A stretch of 64,000 nt of DNA from positions 1 to 64,000 of the forward strand of contig CAYMPG010000008.1 in NCBI GenBank assembly GCA_964392455.1, read 5' to 3'. The position numbers were made by a program, and so were the translations under genes. Below the pieces are notes generated by a model that did not search any database, was not told where the DNA came from, and saw only the letters and a list, made by a program, of their open reading frames with translations. Source of the DNA: SFEL01 sp964392455 (GTDB lineage Bacteria > Bacillota > Clostridia > Christensenellales > CAG-138). Of this stretch, positions 34,689 through 41,253 are shown piece after piece (position 1 is the stretch's first letter; every line of letters begins with the position of its first letter).

Positions 34689-35891
34689 TTATTTATTCAG
34701 CTGCTTCAGCGCCGCCCGAAGCTGAGCATCATTGCTGCTGTCGGGGTCAGTGCTTATCTGGTATCCGGCAGAAACCTCTGCCCATACATCAGGCTCTATT
34801 CCCACGCCGTGGATATTGCTGCCATTCGGGGTATAGTACCCATGGGTAGTGAGCTTCAGCCAGCCGCCCGTTGCCTCCACAGGCATGGTGGTCTGCACTA
34901 TGCCCTTGCCAAATGTGGTGGTGCCCACCACTACTCCAATGCCGTTTTGCTGTATGGCGGCGGCAAGTATTTCGCTGGCAGAGGCGGAATTTCCGTTTAC
35001 CAGCACTGCAACAGGTAGGCCTATCGGCTCTCCATCAGCCTCGTATACTTCATCCTCTGCCTCACCCCCGCCCACGCTTACTATACGCATTCCCCTGCCA
35101 AGGAGCTCGTTTGCAATGCTCAGCACCATATCCAGCGAGCCGCCCGGATTATCCCTCAGGTCTATCACAAGGGATTGGCAGCCCATTGCCTTAAGCTCAC
35201 TCAGCGCTGCGCTGAATTCCTCATCACCGCGGCCGCTGAACATGCTGATGGATATGTATCCGGTATTCTGCTCCAGCATGGCATACTCCACATGCTGCAC
35301 GCTCACGCTGTCCCCGGAAACCGTCACCTCAAGCTCATCATTGCCACGAATGAGCCTTAGCACCATGCCATTTTCGCTTTGTGAGGCTATGAGAGCGCTC
35401 AGCTCCTCAAGTGGCATATTTGCCACAGGCTGGCCGGATACCCAGGCTATCACATCCCCTTCTGCCACACCCGCAGCCTGAGCGGGCCCACCCTCATATA
35501 CCTTCAGCACCGCTGCACCCCTGTCATCCGGCTGACCCACCAGAAGGCCTATTCCATAGTATTCGCCATTTACCGAGGAAAGGTATTCCTCATACTCCTC
35601 GGCTGTATAATACCTTGCATACTGGTCATCAAGCAGGCTCACCATGCCTGACGCTGCACCTGCTATGAGCTCATCGGTAGAGGGGGCCTCTCCGTAAAAC
35701 TCATCCTCTATCATGCCCGCCACCTGGCCCAGCGCCATAAACTGGCGATATTTGGCGTATTCCCTTGCGGACATTATGACTGAGTCCCCCGCCCCGCCTC
35801 CCATTAGCGCCATAGTTGCAGCAGAGGAAAGCAGCGCAGTTATAATAAGAGCTGCAATTATATATAATACCTGTTTTTTTCCGGCTTGCAT
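34689..35891 (-). CDS. S41-family C-terminal processing protease (CtpA-like)
   Basis: A membrane-anchored serine protease facing the cell exterior. One N-terminal helix (about 8-28) is followed by the Ctp N-domain, a PDZ domain (about 100-190, GIGLLVGQPDDRGAAVLKV) and the S41 catalytic domain. The catalytic Ser lies in NGNSASASEI near 300 and the general-base Lys in TTFGKGIVQ near 325. LVIDLRDNPGGSLD is the structural hallmark. The start MQAGKKQVLY has GGAGG 13 nt upstream, a long gap. It appears monocistronic. Confidence 0.93.
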   Translation of the reverse strand: MQAGKKQVLYIIAALIITALLSSAATMALMGGGAGDSVIMSAREYAKYRQFMALGQVAGMIEDEFYGEAPSTDELIAGAASGMVSLLDDQYARYYTAEEYEEYLSSVNGEYYGIGLLVGQPDDRGAAVLKVYEGGPAQAAGVAEGDVIAWVSGQPVANMPLEELSALIASQSENGMVLRLIRGNDELEVTVSGDSVSVQHVEYAMLEQNTGYISISMFSGRGDEEFSAALSELKAMGCQSLVIDLRDNPGGSLDMVLSIANELLGRGMRIVSVGGGEAEDEVYEADGEPIGLPVAVLVNGNSASASEILAAAIQQNGIGVVVGTTTFGKGIVQTTMPVEATGGWLKLTTHGYYTPNGSNIHGVGIEPDVWAEVSAGYQISTDPDSSNDAQLRAALKQLNK

Positions 35892-36002
35892 GTATTGATA
35901 CCTCCCATCGGAGCTTTATCCGGGCATAATAAATCTATGTCCGTTTTTTGCTGATATATCCTCCTGTTAGTCCTTTTTATCATTTATCTATTGATAAAAT
36001 AC

Positions 36003-36042
36003 AAAAAGCGGGGGCAGTTTTAAACCATACCCCCGCTTATTA
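36003..36042 (-). terminator. Intrinsic terminator after orf134
   Basis: GCGGGGG (36008-36014) and CCCCCGC (36030-36036) pair, extended by flanking A/T pairs, with a 15-nt loop. On the minus strand the stem is followed by a T run. It lies 12 nt beyond the stop of the gene at 36054-36458. Confidence 0.75.
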
Positions 36043-36053
36043 TTTATGCTCTG

Positions 36054-36458
36054 TTATTCCACATACTGGCTGAGATACCCAGGCATCTCGCTGCCGCTTA
36101 TGGCTATCACTATTTTCACGCCCACATCGTTTGAAAGTTCATCCAGCCTTACCAGCATCCCCTTAAGCTCATCTTCCGAACAGCTTACCATCTTGCAGAA
36201 GCCATCCACAAATACAAGCTCAAGGTCAAAATCCTGAGCGGCAATGCCTGCTATAAACCCTACAAACATATCCGGGCTGTCTATCCTGTAATGCCCCGCA
36301 TCAATAAAGCGAATGGCGTGCTTCAGCTCGAAGAGATACTGCCCCTCTGCGTCTATGAATACTACGCTGCCTTTGGTCTGCTCAAGTGAGTCATTGGCCA
36401 TCTGTATTATGCGCTTTGAGTTTCCGGCTCCCTTTTCGCCGAAGATAACACGAACCAA
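36054..36458 (-). CDS. P-loop-like protein with a lysine-less Walker A motif
   Basis: The 134-residue protein resembles a small clostridial family often labelled ATP-binding or PilT-like. It opens VRVIFGEKGAGNSKR, where a Walker A loop would read GxxGxGK[ST]; the invariant Lys is replaced by Asn at residue 13. A Walker-B-like strand LELVFVDGF occurs near 80. ATP binding is therefore doubtful. The start is TTG at 36456-36458, with GGGAGG 9 nt upstream. It has its own promoter inside the metK terminator region. Function unknown. Confidence 0.75.
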   Translation of the reverse strand: MVRVIFGEKGAGNSKRIIQMANDSLEQTKGSVVFIDAEGQYLFELKHAIRFIDAGHYRIDSPDMFVGFIAGIAAQDFDLELVFVDGFCKMVSCSEDELKGMLVRLDELSNDVGVKIVIAISGSEMPGYLSQYVE

Positions 36459-36516
36459 TTTAAGTGTCCTCCCTATGCTTTATTGCAGACAGGGCATCGC
36501 CCCATCCGCTATGTAC

Positions 36517-36546
36517 ATTATAACCGTAAAAGCGCCGGGGAATCAA
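36517..36546 (-). promoter_or_regulatory. Promoter of orf134, overlapping the metK terminator
   Basis: Minus-strand TTGATT (36541-36546) and TATAAT (36517-36522) are 18 bp apart. The -35 box sits in the loop of the metK terminator hairpin, and part of its stem forms the spacer. Confidence 0.55.
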
Positions 36547-36564
36547 CTAACCCCGGCGCATTTT
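36528..36564 (-). terminator. Intrinsic terminator of metK
   Basis: A perfect 9-bp G+C-rich stem (36532-36540 with 36551-36559) and a 10-nt loop, flanked by A and T runs, 30 nt after the metK stop. Confidence 0.85.
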
Positions 36565-36595
36565 TGCAAAACATTTCATTTTGCGGCGTTTTTCT

Positions 36596-37765
36596 TTATG
36601 CCTGCCTGAGCTTATCTGCCATATCAGTGCGCTCCCAGGGCAGCTCCACATCCGTTCTGCCGAAATGACCATAGGCGGCAGTATTGGAGTAAATGGGCCG
36701 CCTCAGGCCAAGGCGCTCTATAATTGCTTCGGGACGGAGATCCAGGCAGCTTACTATTCTGTCTGCTATCTCGCCATCGGGTATTATACCGGTACCCTTT
36801 GTATCTACCATTACGGATACGGGATGAGCCACGCCTATTGCATAGGCAAGCTGAATCTCGCAGGAGGTTGCAAGGCCGGCCGCTACAACATTCTTAGCGG
36901 CATAGCGGGCAGCGTATGCAGCGCTGCGGTCAACCTTTGTGGGATCCTTGCCGGAGAAGGCACCGCCGCCATGGCGGGCATATCCGCCATAGGTATCCAC
37001 GATTATCTTGCGCCCGGTAAGGCCGCTGTCACCATGGGGGCCGCCTATTACGAAGCGACCGGTGGGGTTTACGAATATGCGGATATTCTCATCCAGATAC
37101 TTTTCAGGTATGGTGGGCAGTATAACCTTATCGATTATATCCTTGCGAATCTGCTCCAGGGATACATCAGGGTCATGCTGGGCGGAGATTACCACGGTAT
37201 CCACACGCACAGGCTTGTCCTCATCGTATTCCACGGTTACCTGGCTCTTGCCATCCGGACGGAGGTAAGGTATAAGGCCGCTCCTGCGTACCTCGGTGAG
37301 CTTGCGGGTAAGGCTATGGGCCAGGGACAGCGGCAGGGGCATAAGCTCCTCAGTCTCATTGCAGGCAAAGCCAAACATCATGCCCTGATCGCCTGCGCCT
37401 GTGGCAAAGCGGGATTCCTCCCCCTCCTTTGCCTCGATGGACTTATCCACGCCCATGGCAATATCGGGAGACTGCATACCTATGGCAGTGATGACGGTAA
37501 CGCTGTGGCAGTCAAAGCCATATTCAGGCTTATCGTAGCCAATGCGGGCAATGGTCTTTTTTGCAATGTCAGCCACGTCTATATGGGCGGTGGTGCTTAT
37601 TTCGCCCATTACCATAAGGGTGCCGGTGGTGGCGGCGCACTCGCAGGCAACACGGCCTGCCGGGTCCTGAGCCAGAATGGCATCAAGAACGGCATCGGAT
37701 ATGCAATCGCACAGCTTATCAGGATGCCCCTCAGTGACGGACTCTGATGTAAACAGTTTTTTCAT
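36596..37765 (-). CDS. metK: S-adenosylmethionine synthetase
   Basis: Makes SAM from methionine and ATP. The 389 residues carry the family signatures GHPDKL near 14, the hexapeptide GAGDQG near 113, the glycine-rich P-loop-like motif GGPHGDSGLTGRK near 250, and catalytic His and Lys positions in conserved contexts. ATG 37763-37765 has GGAGG 11 nt upstream; the longer frame would run into the riboswitch terminator. Expression is repressed by its own product through the SAM-I leader. It is also the SAM source for rlmN, rsmB and other methylases here. Confidence 0.97.
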   Translation of the reverse strand: MKKLFTSESVTEGHPDKLCDCISDAVLDAILAQDPAGRVACECAATTGTLMVMGEISTTAHIDVADIAKKTIARIGYDKPEYGFDCHSVTVITAIGMQSPDIAMGVDKSIEAKEGEESRFATGAGDQGMMFGFACNETEELMPLPLSLAHSLTRKLTEVRRSGLIPYLRPDGKSQVTVEYDEDKPVRVDTVVISAQHDPDVSLEQIRKDIIDKVILPTIPEKYLDENIRIFVNPTGRFVIGGPHGDSGLTGRKIIVDTYGGYARHGGGAFSGKDPTKVDRSAAYAARYAAKNVVAAGLATSCEIQLAYAIGVAHPVSVMVDTKGTGIIPDGEIADRIVSCLDLRPEAIIERLGLRRPIYSNTAAYGHFGRTDVELPWERTDMADKLRQA

Positions 37766-37791
37766 GGATACAGCTTCCTCCAAAATATAGT

Positions 37792-37814
37792 AAAACCTCA
37801 TGCACAGATGAGGT
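37792..37814 (-). terminator. Riboswitch-controlled terminator of metK
   Basis: On the minus strand ACCTCAT and ATGAGGT pair around CTGTGC and are followed by TTTTACTATATTTT, ahead of the metK ribosome site. The 5' arm can pair instead with the GATGAG at the 3' edge of the aptamer, which suits a SAM-dependent OFF switch. Confidence 0.75.
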
Positions 37815-37829
37815 CAGCTTGCTACATCG

Positions 37830-37930
37830 CTCATCTTTCAGCGCATATGCGCTGCCGGAATTGACACCTTACCCCGCAGGGCAGGTTGTCGGGTTTCACA
37901 GGGCCGGTCCCTCAACCACTCTTGATAAGG
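37830..37930 (-). ncRNA. SAM-I (S-box) riboswitch
   Basis: The minus-strand leader has the consensus in order: CTTATCAAGAG, GGTTGAGGGA, GGCCCTGTGAAACCC, GGCAAC-type GACAACC, GGTGTCAATTCC and the closing GAAAGATGAG. All SAM-I core elements are present, and the downstream gene is metK. With the terminator at 37792-37814 it should stop transcription when SAM is plentiful. Confidence 0.96.
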
Positions 37931-37952
37931 CATATTAGGTTTTCGACTGTGT

Positions 37953-37981
37953 ATTTTATCATGAAAATATCATTGCGTCAA
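37953..37981 (-). promoter_or_regulatory. metK promoter
   Basis: Minus-strand TTGACG (37976-37981), a 17-bp spacer and TAAAAT (37953-37958), about 15-20 nt upstream of the SAM-I element. Its -35 box overlaps that of the divergent gene. Confidence 0.65.
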
Positions 37982-38001
37982 TAGTCTTCTTAAGTTATAA
38001 T
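37973..38001 (+). promoter_or_regulatory. Promoter of the TtcA-like gene
   Basis: TTGCGT (37973-37978), a 17-bp spacer and a perfect TATAAT (37996-38001), 31 nt upstream of the ATG. It shares 3 bp with the -35 box of the metK promoter on the other strand. Confidence 0.65.
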
Positions 38002-38032
38002 AATTCGATAGAAATTTTGAGTGAGGTATTTA

Positions 38033-38785
38033 ATGAAAAGAGTGCTTGGCTGCATACGCCGTGCTGATGAGCGTTACAATATGATTCGCCCCGGGGACAA
38101 AATATGCGTGGGGGTATCCGGCGGCAAGGACAGCCTGCTGCTGATGTACGGGCTGAAGCTATATCAGATGTTTTCCAAAACGCCCTATGAGCTTATGGCG
38201 GTGCTGCTGGATCTTGGCATTTCAGATCAGGATTATACCCCTGTGGCACAGTATGCAGAATCCATAGGCGTACCCTTTGAAATACTTAAAACCGACATAG
38301 GCGATGTGGTATTCAATATACGCAAGGAGTCAAATCCCTGCGCCCTGTGCGCCAAGTTCCGCAGGGGTGCCCTTAACGACTACGCACATCAGCATGGCTG
38401 CAACCTTGTGGCCCTGGGACACAACCGGGATGACGTCATTGAAACCTTCTTCCTCAGCCTGCTGTATGAAAGCCGCCTTAATACCTTTGGCCCCGTAACC
38501 TACCTTGACCGCCAGGAGGTCACCATTATACGCCCTCTGGTATTTCTGCCGGAAAAATACGCCCTGTCCGTTGCCAAGAAGCTGGAGCTGCCCATCTGCA
38601 AGCCCAATTGCCCCGTTGCCGGATACACCAAGCGGGAGGAAATGAAGCATATAATCAAATACCTTACCTCCATAGTGCCGGATCCCGAGACCCGCATAAT
38701 GAACGCCATTGCAGACACCCATAAATACGGCATGTGGGACAGGCTCAGGCTCCCGCCCCGTGACCTAGAGGGCAGGGATGAATAG
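38033..38785 (+). CDS. TtcA-like tRNA thiolation PP-loop ATPase
   Basis: A 250-residue protein of the TtcA/TtuA group, which activate tRNA bases with ATP for sulfur transfer. It has the PP-loop motif VSGGKDSLLL near residue 31, a CALC pair near 106 and CKPNCP near 198. The Cys spacing suits an iron-sulfur cluster between the CxxC and a further Cys, as in TtcA-type enzymes. GHNRDDVIETFFL is also typical. The exact target base (s2C32 or another) is not determined. ATG 38033 has GAGG 6 nt before it. It overlaps the next gene by 8 nt. Confidence 0.88.
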   Translation: MKRVLGCIRRADERYNMIRPGDKICVGVSGGKDSLLLMYGLKLYQMFSKTPYELMAVLLDLGISDQDYTPVAQYAESIGVPFEILKTDIGDVVFNIRKESNPCALCAKFRRGALNDYAHQHGCNLVALGHNRDDVIETFFLSLLYESRLNTFGPVTYLDRQEVTIIRPLVFLPEKYALSVAKKLELPICKPNCPVAGYTKREEMKHIIKYLTSIVPDPETRIMNAIADTHKYGMWDRLRLPPRDLEGRDE

Positions 38786-39038
38786 GCCGCTGCTTATAAT
38801 GCTCATAATGTCCGCAATAACCTTCGCGGCAATGGGCATAGATAAGGCTGCCGCAAAGGCCGGGGCCAGGAGGATACCCGAAAAGACGCTATTCTGCCTG
38901 GGTCTGCTTGGAGGAGCGCTGGGCGGAATACTTGGTATGGAGCTTTTTCGCCACAAAACAAAGCACGCCTCCTTTAAAATAGGCATGCCGCTGCTGCTGA
39001 TAGTAAATGTTGCTGCCTACATCTTGCTGGCAAGGTAG
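38778..39038 (+). CDS. DUF1294 family membrane protein
   Basis: An 86-residue protein with three likely membrane helices (about 4-20, 38-54 and 66-84). The signature MGIDKAAAKAGARRIPEKTLF, split across a loop, and the following GGALGG and FRHKTKHASF motifs match DUF1294. Function is unknown. It overlaps the TtcA-like gene by 8 nt and should be co-translated. Confidence 0.88.
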   Translation: MNRPLLIMLIMSAITFAAMGIDKAAAKAGARRIPEKTLFCLGLLGGALGGILGMELFRHKTKHASFKIGMPLLLIVNVAAYILLAR

Positions 39039-39057
39039 CCGAGCAGCTTACCATTTT

Positions 39058-39573
39058 TTATTTTGACACTTCTCCAAAGCGCCGGTTGTAGGCTGTTATC
39101 CAGTCCGCCGCCGCTTTTATTTCTTTTGGCTCTATAAAGCTGCCGCCATTTTCAATCAGCCCTATCACATCCTCCTCCCCATCGCCCTCCTTCAGTGCCC
39201 TGAGAGCAATACCTATAAGAAGCCTGTGAACCACGCTCAGCTTATCCATATCAAAGCTGCCCCGTGCATAGAATACCTTTATGCGCGGATTCCGTATGCC
39301 GGTTTTTTCCTTTATCTGCCGCTCTGTATCATCAGTTCTTTTATTCATGCCAACACCACAGGCACCGGCGATGCTGAAGCGCAGGGCAGCTCTGTCATAT
39401 CCTCTTATGCGGCCATTCATTACCCAGCCCATGTAAAATACCCTTTCATTCAGCTTCAGCCGGCCCGCCGCCTCCTTAAATGAAAAAGCAGGCAGCCCCA
39501 CAGCATCAGAGAGCAGCTCTGAATAGCGCTGGGTACTGCCTGTATTTGTAAGGTATACTATGGCCTTTATCAT
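39058..39573 (-). CDS. Flavodoxin-like protein
   Basis: A 171-residue alpha/beta protein. It opens IKAIVYLTNTGSTQRYSEL, with the FMN phosphate-binding TNTGSTQ loop, as in flavodoxin-domain proteins related to menaquinone-dependent protoporphyrinogen oxidase. FYMGWVMNGRIRGYD is the next family strand. Cys occurs only near residue 92. It probably binds FMN and carries electrons, but its partner is unknown. It is 49 nt downstream of dfrA on the same strand, so co-transcription with thyA-dfrA is possible. Confidence 0.8.
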   Translation of the reverse strand: MIKAIVYLTNTGSTQRYSELLSDAVGLPAFSFKEAAGRLKLNERVFYMGWVMNGRIRGYDRAALRFSIAGACGVGMNKRTDDTERQIKEKTGIRNPRIKVFYARGSFDMDKLSVVHRLLIGIALRALKEGDGEEDVIGLIENGGSFIEPKEIKAAADWITAYNRRFGEVSK

Positions 39574-39622
39574 TATCCTTCTTTCGATGGAGCCGCCCCC
39601 ATCGGTTCCAGATATATATTAA

Positions 39623-40132
39623 TTATGCCTGTATGTTTGCTCCATTCGGAGCTGTTTTTTGGTATTCCCTGAACTGAAAGCGAAGCCCCTCATGCTCCTT
39701 CCACTGGGAGACCGATACCATGGCCCAATCCGGCATATCCTCTATTCTGGGGAAAAACCTGTCTGCCTCCCCCGCAGCATCCACCATTGTCACATAGGCC
39801 CTGCTGCAATATGGCAGAAGCTCTGCGTATATGGCCTGCCCGCCTATCACAAATGCATCCTCATCCCCATTTACCATGCTCATCAGCTCCTCCACAGAGG
39901 CTGCCCTTTCCACACCCTCAACGCTGAAGGCACTGTCACGGCTGAGAACGATATTGCGCCTGCCCTTAAGGGGCCTGCCGCCCGGAAGTGACTCCAGAGT
40001 CTTTCGGCCCATTATTACGGTCTTTCCGCCTGTCATGCTGCGGAAAAAGGCCATATCCTCAGGTATGCTGAAAAGCAGCCCGCCATTTCTGCCTATTCCG
40101 TAGTTTTTGTCCACTGCGACTATGATATTCAT
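39623..40132 (-). CDS. dfrA: Dihydrofolate reductase
   Basis: Reduces dihydrofolate to tetrahydrofolate with NADPH. The 169 residues show the start MNIIVAVDKNYGIGRNGGL, the folate-binding acidic Glu in IPEDMAFFR near 27, the MGRKTLESLP NADPH motif near 43-52, and VIGGQAIYAEL near 95. ATG 40130-40132 was chosen on the family start; the frame extends further upstream inside thyA. It follows thyA by 13 nt, the usual thyA-dfrA pair, so the folate oxidised by ThyA is recycled at once. Confidence 0.95.
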   Translation of the reverse strand: MNIIVAVDKNYGIGRNGGLLFSIPEDMAFFRSMTGGKTVIMGRKTLESLPGGRPLKGRRNIVLSRDSAFSVEGVERAASVEELMSMVNGDEDAFVIGGQAIYAELLPYCSRAYVTMVDAAGEADRFFPRIEDMPDWAMVSVSQWKEHEGLRFQFREYQKTAPNGANIQA

Positions 40133-40145
40133 ATTTATCCCGCCC

Positions 40146-40976
40146 TTATATTGCCACCGGTATCTTGCCAATGGAACCATGGGACTGATAGTTTTCCAGA
40201 GCAAAGCTATCCACGGTGAAGCTGTAAAAGTCGTCTATAGTCTCATCCATTATGAACCCTGGCGCATCCATCGGCTCGCGGCTTAGCATCTCCTCCACCA
40301 GAGGAATATGCCTGTCGTAAATATGAGCATCCGCTATTACATGGAGCAGTGTGCCTGCCTTAAGGCCGCTTACCTGCGCCATCATATGCACCAGCACCGC
40401 ATACTGGCAAACATTCCAGTTGTTTGCCACCAGCATATCCTGTGAGCGCTGATTAAGTATGGCATTGAGCCTGTTGCCGGATACATTGAAGGTCATGCTG
40501 TAGGCACAGGGATAAAGATGCATGTCCATAAGATCTGCATGGTTGTAAATGTTGCTCATTATGCGCCGGGAGGCAGGATTGTGCTTCAGGTCGTACAGTA
40601 TCCTGTCCACCTGATCCATCTCACCCTCCTTATATCTGTGCTTCACGCCAAGCTGATAGCCATAGGCCTTGCCTATGCTGCCTCTTTCATCTGCCCATGA
40701 ATCCCAGATGTGGCTGTTCAGGTCGTTTACGTTATTTGATTTTTTCTGCCATATCCACAGCAGCTCGTCCACGGCATTTTTAAAGCCGGTCTTTCTGAGG
40801 GTCATTATTGGAAATTCCTCGGAAAGATCGTACCTGTTGGTAAGGCCAAAGAGCTTTACGGTATGGGCGGGAGTTCCATCCTCCCAGTGCGGGCGCACAG
40901 CCATATCAGTATCCCACACGCCCTCGGATATTATCCTTTTGCAGTTATCAATAAAAATAAGATCGGCTTTGCTCAT
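40146..40976 (-). CDS. thyA: Thymidylate synthase
   Basis: Methylates dUMP to dTMP using 5,10-methylene-tetrahydrofolate, yielding dihydrofolate. The 276-residue protein has the catalytic Cys in LYPCAYSMTFNV near 155, an invariant Arg pair in NQRSQDMLVANNWN, and the late substrate motif DAHIYDRH. The Cys is followed by Ala-Tyr rather than His, as in the Bacillus-type ThyA. ATG 40974-40976 lies 7 nt after AAGGGG. Co-transcribed with dfrA. Confidence 0.95.
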   Translation of the reverse strand: MSKADLIFIDNCKRIISEGVWDTDMAVRPHWEDGTPAHTVKLFGLTNRYDLSEEFPIMTLRKTGFKNAVDELLWIWQKKSNNVNDLNSHIWDSWADERGSIGKAYGYQLGVKHRYKEGEMDQVDRILYDLKHNPASRRIMSNIYNHADLMDMHLYPCAYSMTFNVSGNRLNAILNQRSQDMLVANNWNVCQYAVLVHMMAQVSGLKAGTLLHVIADAHIYDRHIPLVEEMLSREPMDAPGFIMDETIDDFYSFTVDSFALENYQSHGSIGKIPVAI

Positions 40977-41144
40977 TGGCTTTTCCCCTTTTTGCAGCAA
41001 TAATAAGATTATTTTATTGTATCATAAATTTTTCCCTCTGCAATAGTAATGCAAATAAGGCATGATAAGCGTATACATAGAGCGCAGTCTGTGCGGCCAT
41101 CGCTGTACAAGTACCATTTACGGTATTGGGTGCAGCAGGGGCAG

Positions 41145-41173
41145 TTGAAAAGCGCCCGGTTTCACTGTAAAAT
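41145..41173 (+). promoter_or_regulatory. Promoter of the tail-fibre-like unit
   Basis: TTGAAA (41145-41150), 17-bp spacer, TAAAAT (41168-41173). Predicted transcription start is near 41180, about 75 nt before the first gene. Confidence 0.65.
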
Positions 41174-41185
41174 CCCAGTCGTGCA

Positions 41186-41197
41186 GAACGAATGTTC
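41186..41197. promoter_or_regulatory. LexA/DinR-box-like operator
   Basis: GAAC-GAAT-GTTC matches the Gram-positive SOS box core GAAC-RNRY-GTTY in every position, though the outer flanks (A and G) differ from the ideal C. It lies just after the predicted start point of the tail-fibre promoter, where a bound repressor would block transcription. Confidence 0.5.
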
Positions 41198-41222
41198 GCA
41201 CATGGTTCGCTCCCCATGTGCG
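41197..41222 (+). other. Leader hairpin before the tail-fibre gene
   Basis: A perfect 9-bp inverted repeat (41197-41205 with 41214-41222) with an 8-nt loop, in the 5' untranslated region and overlapping the LexA-like box by 1 nt. It has no downstream T-run, so an mRNA-stabilising or regulatory role is more likely than termination. Confidence 0.55.
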
Positions 41223-41253
41223 GCAAAAACATTATTTACTCAGGAGGAAAACT

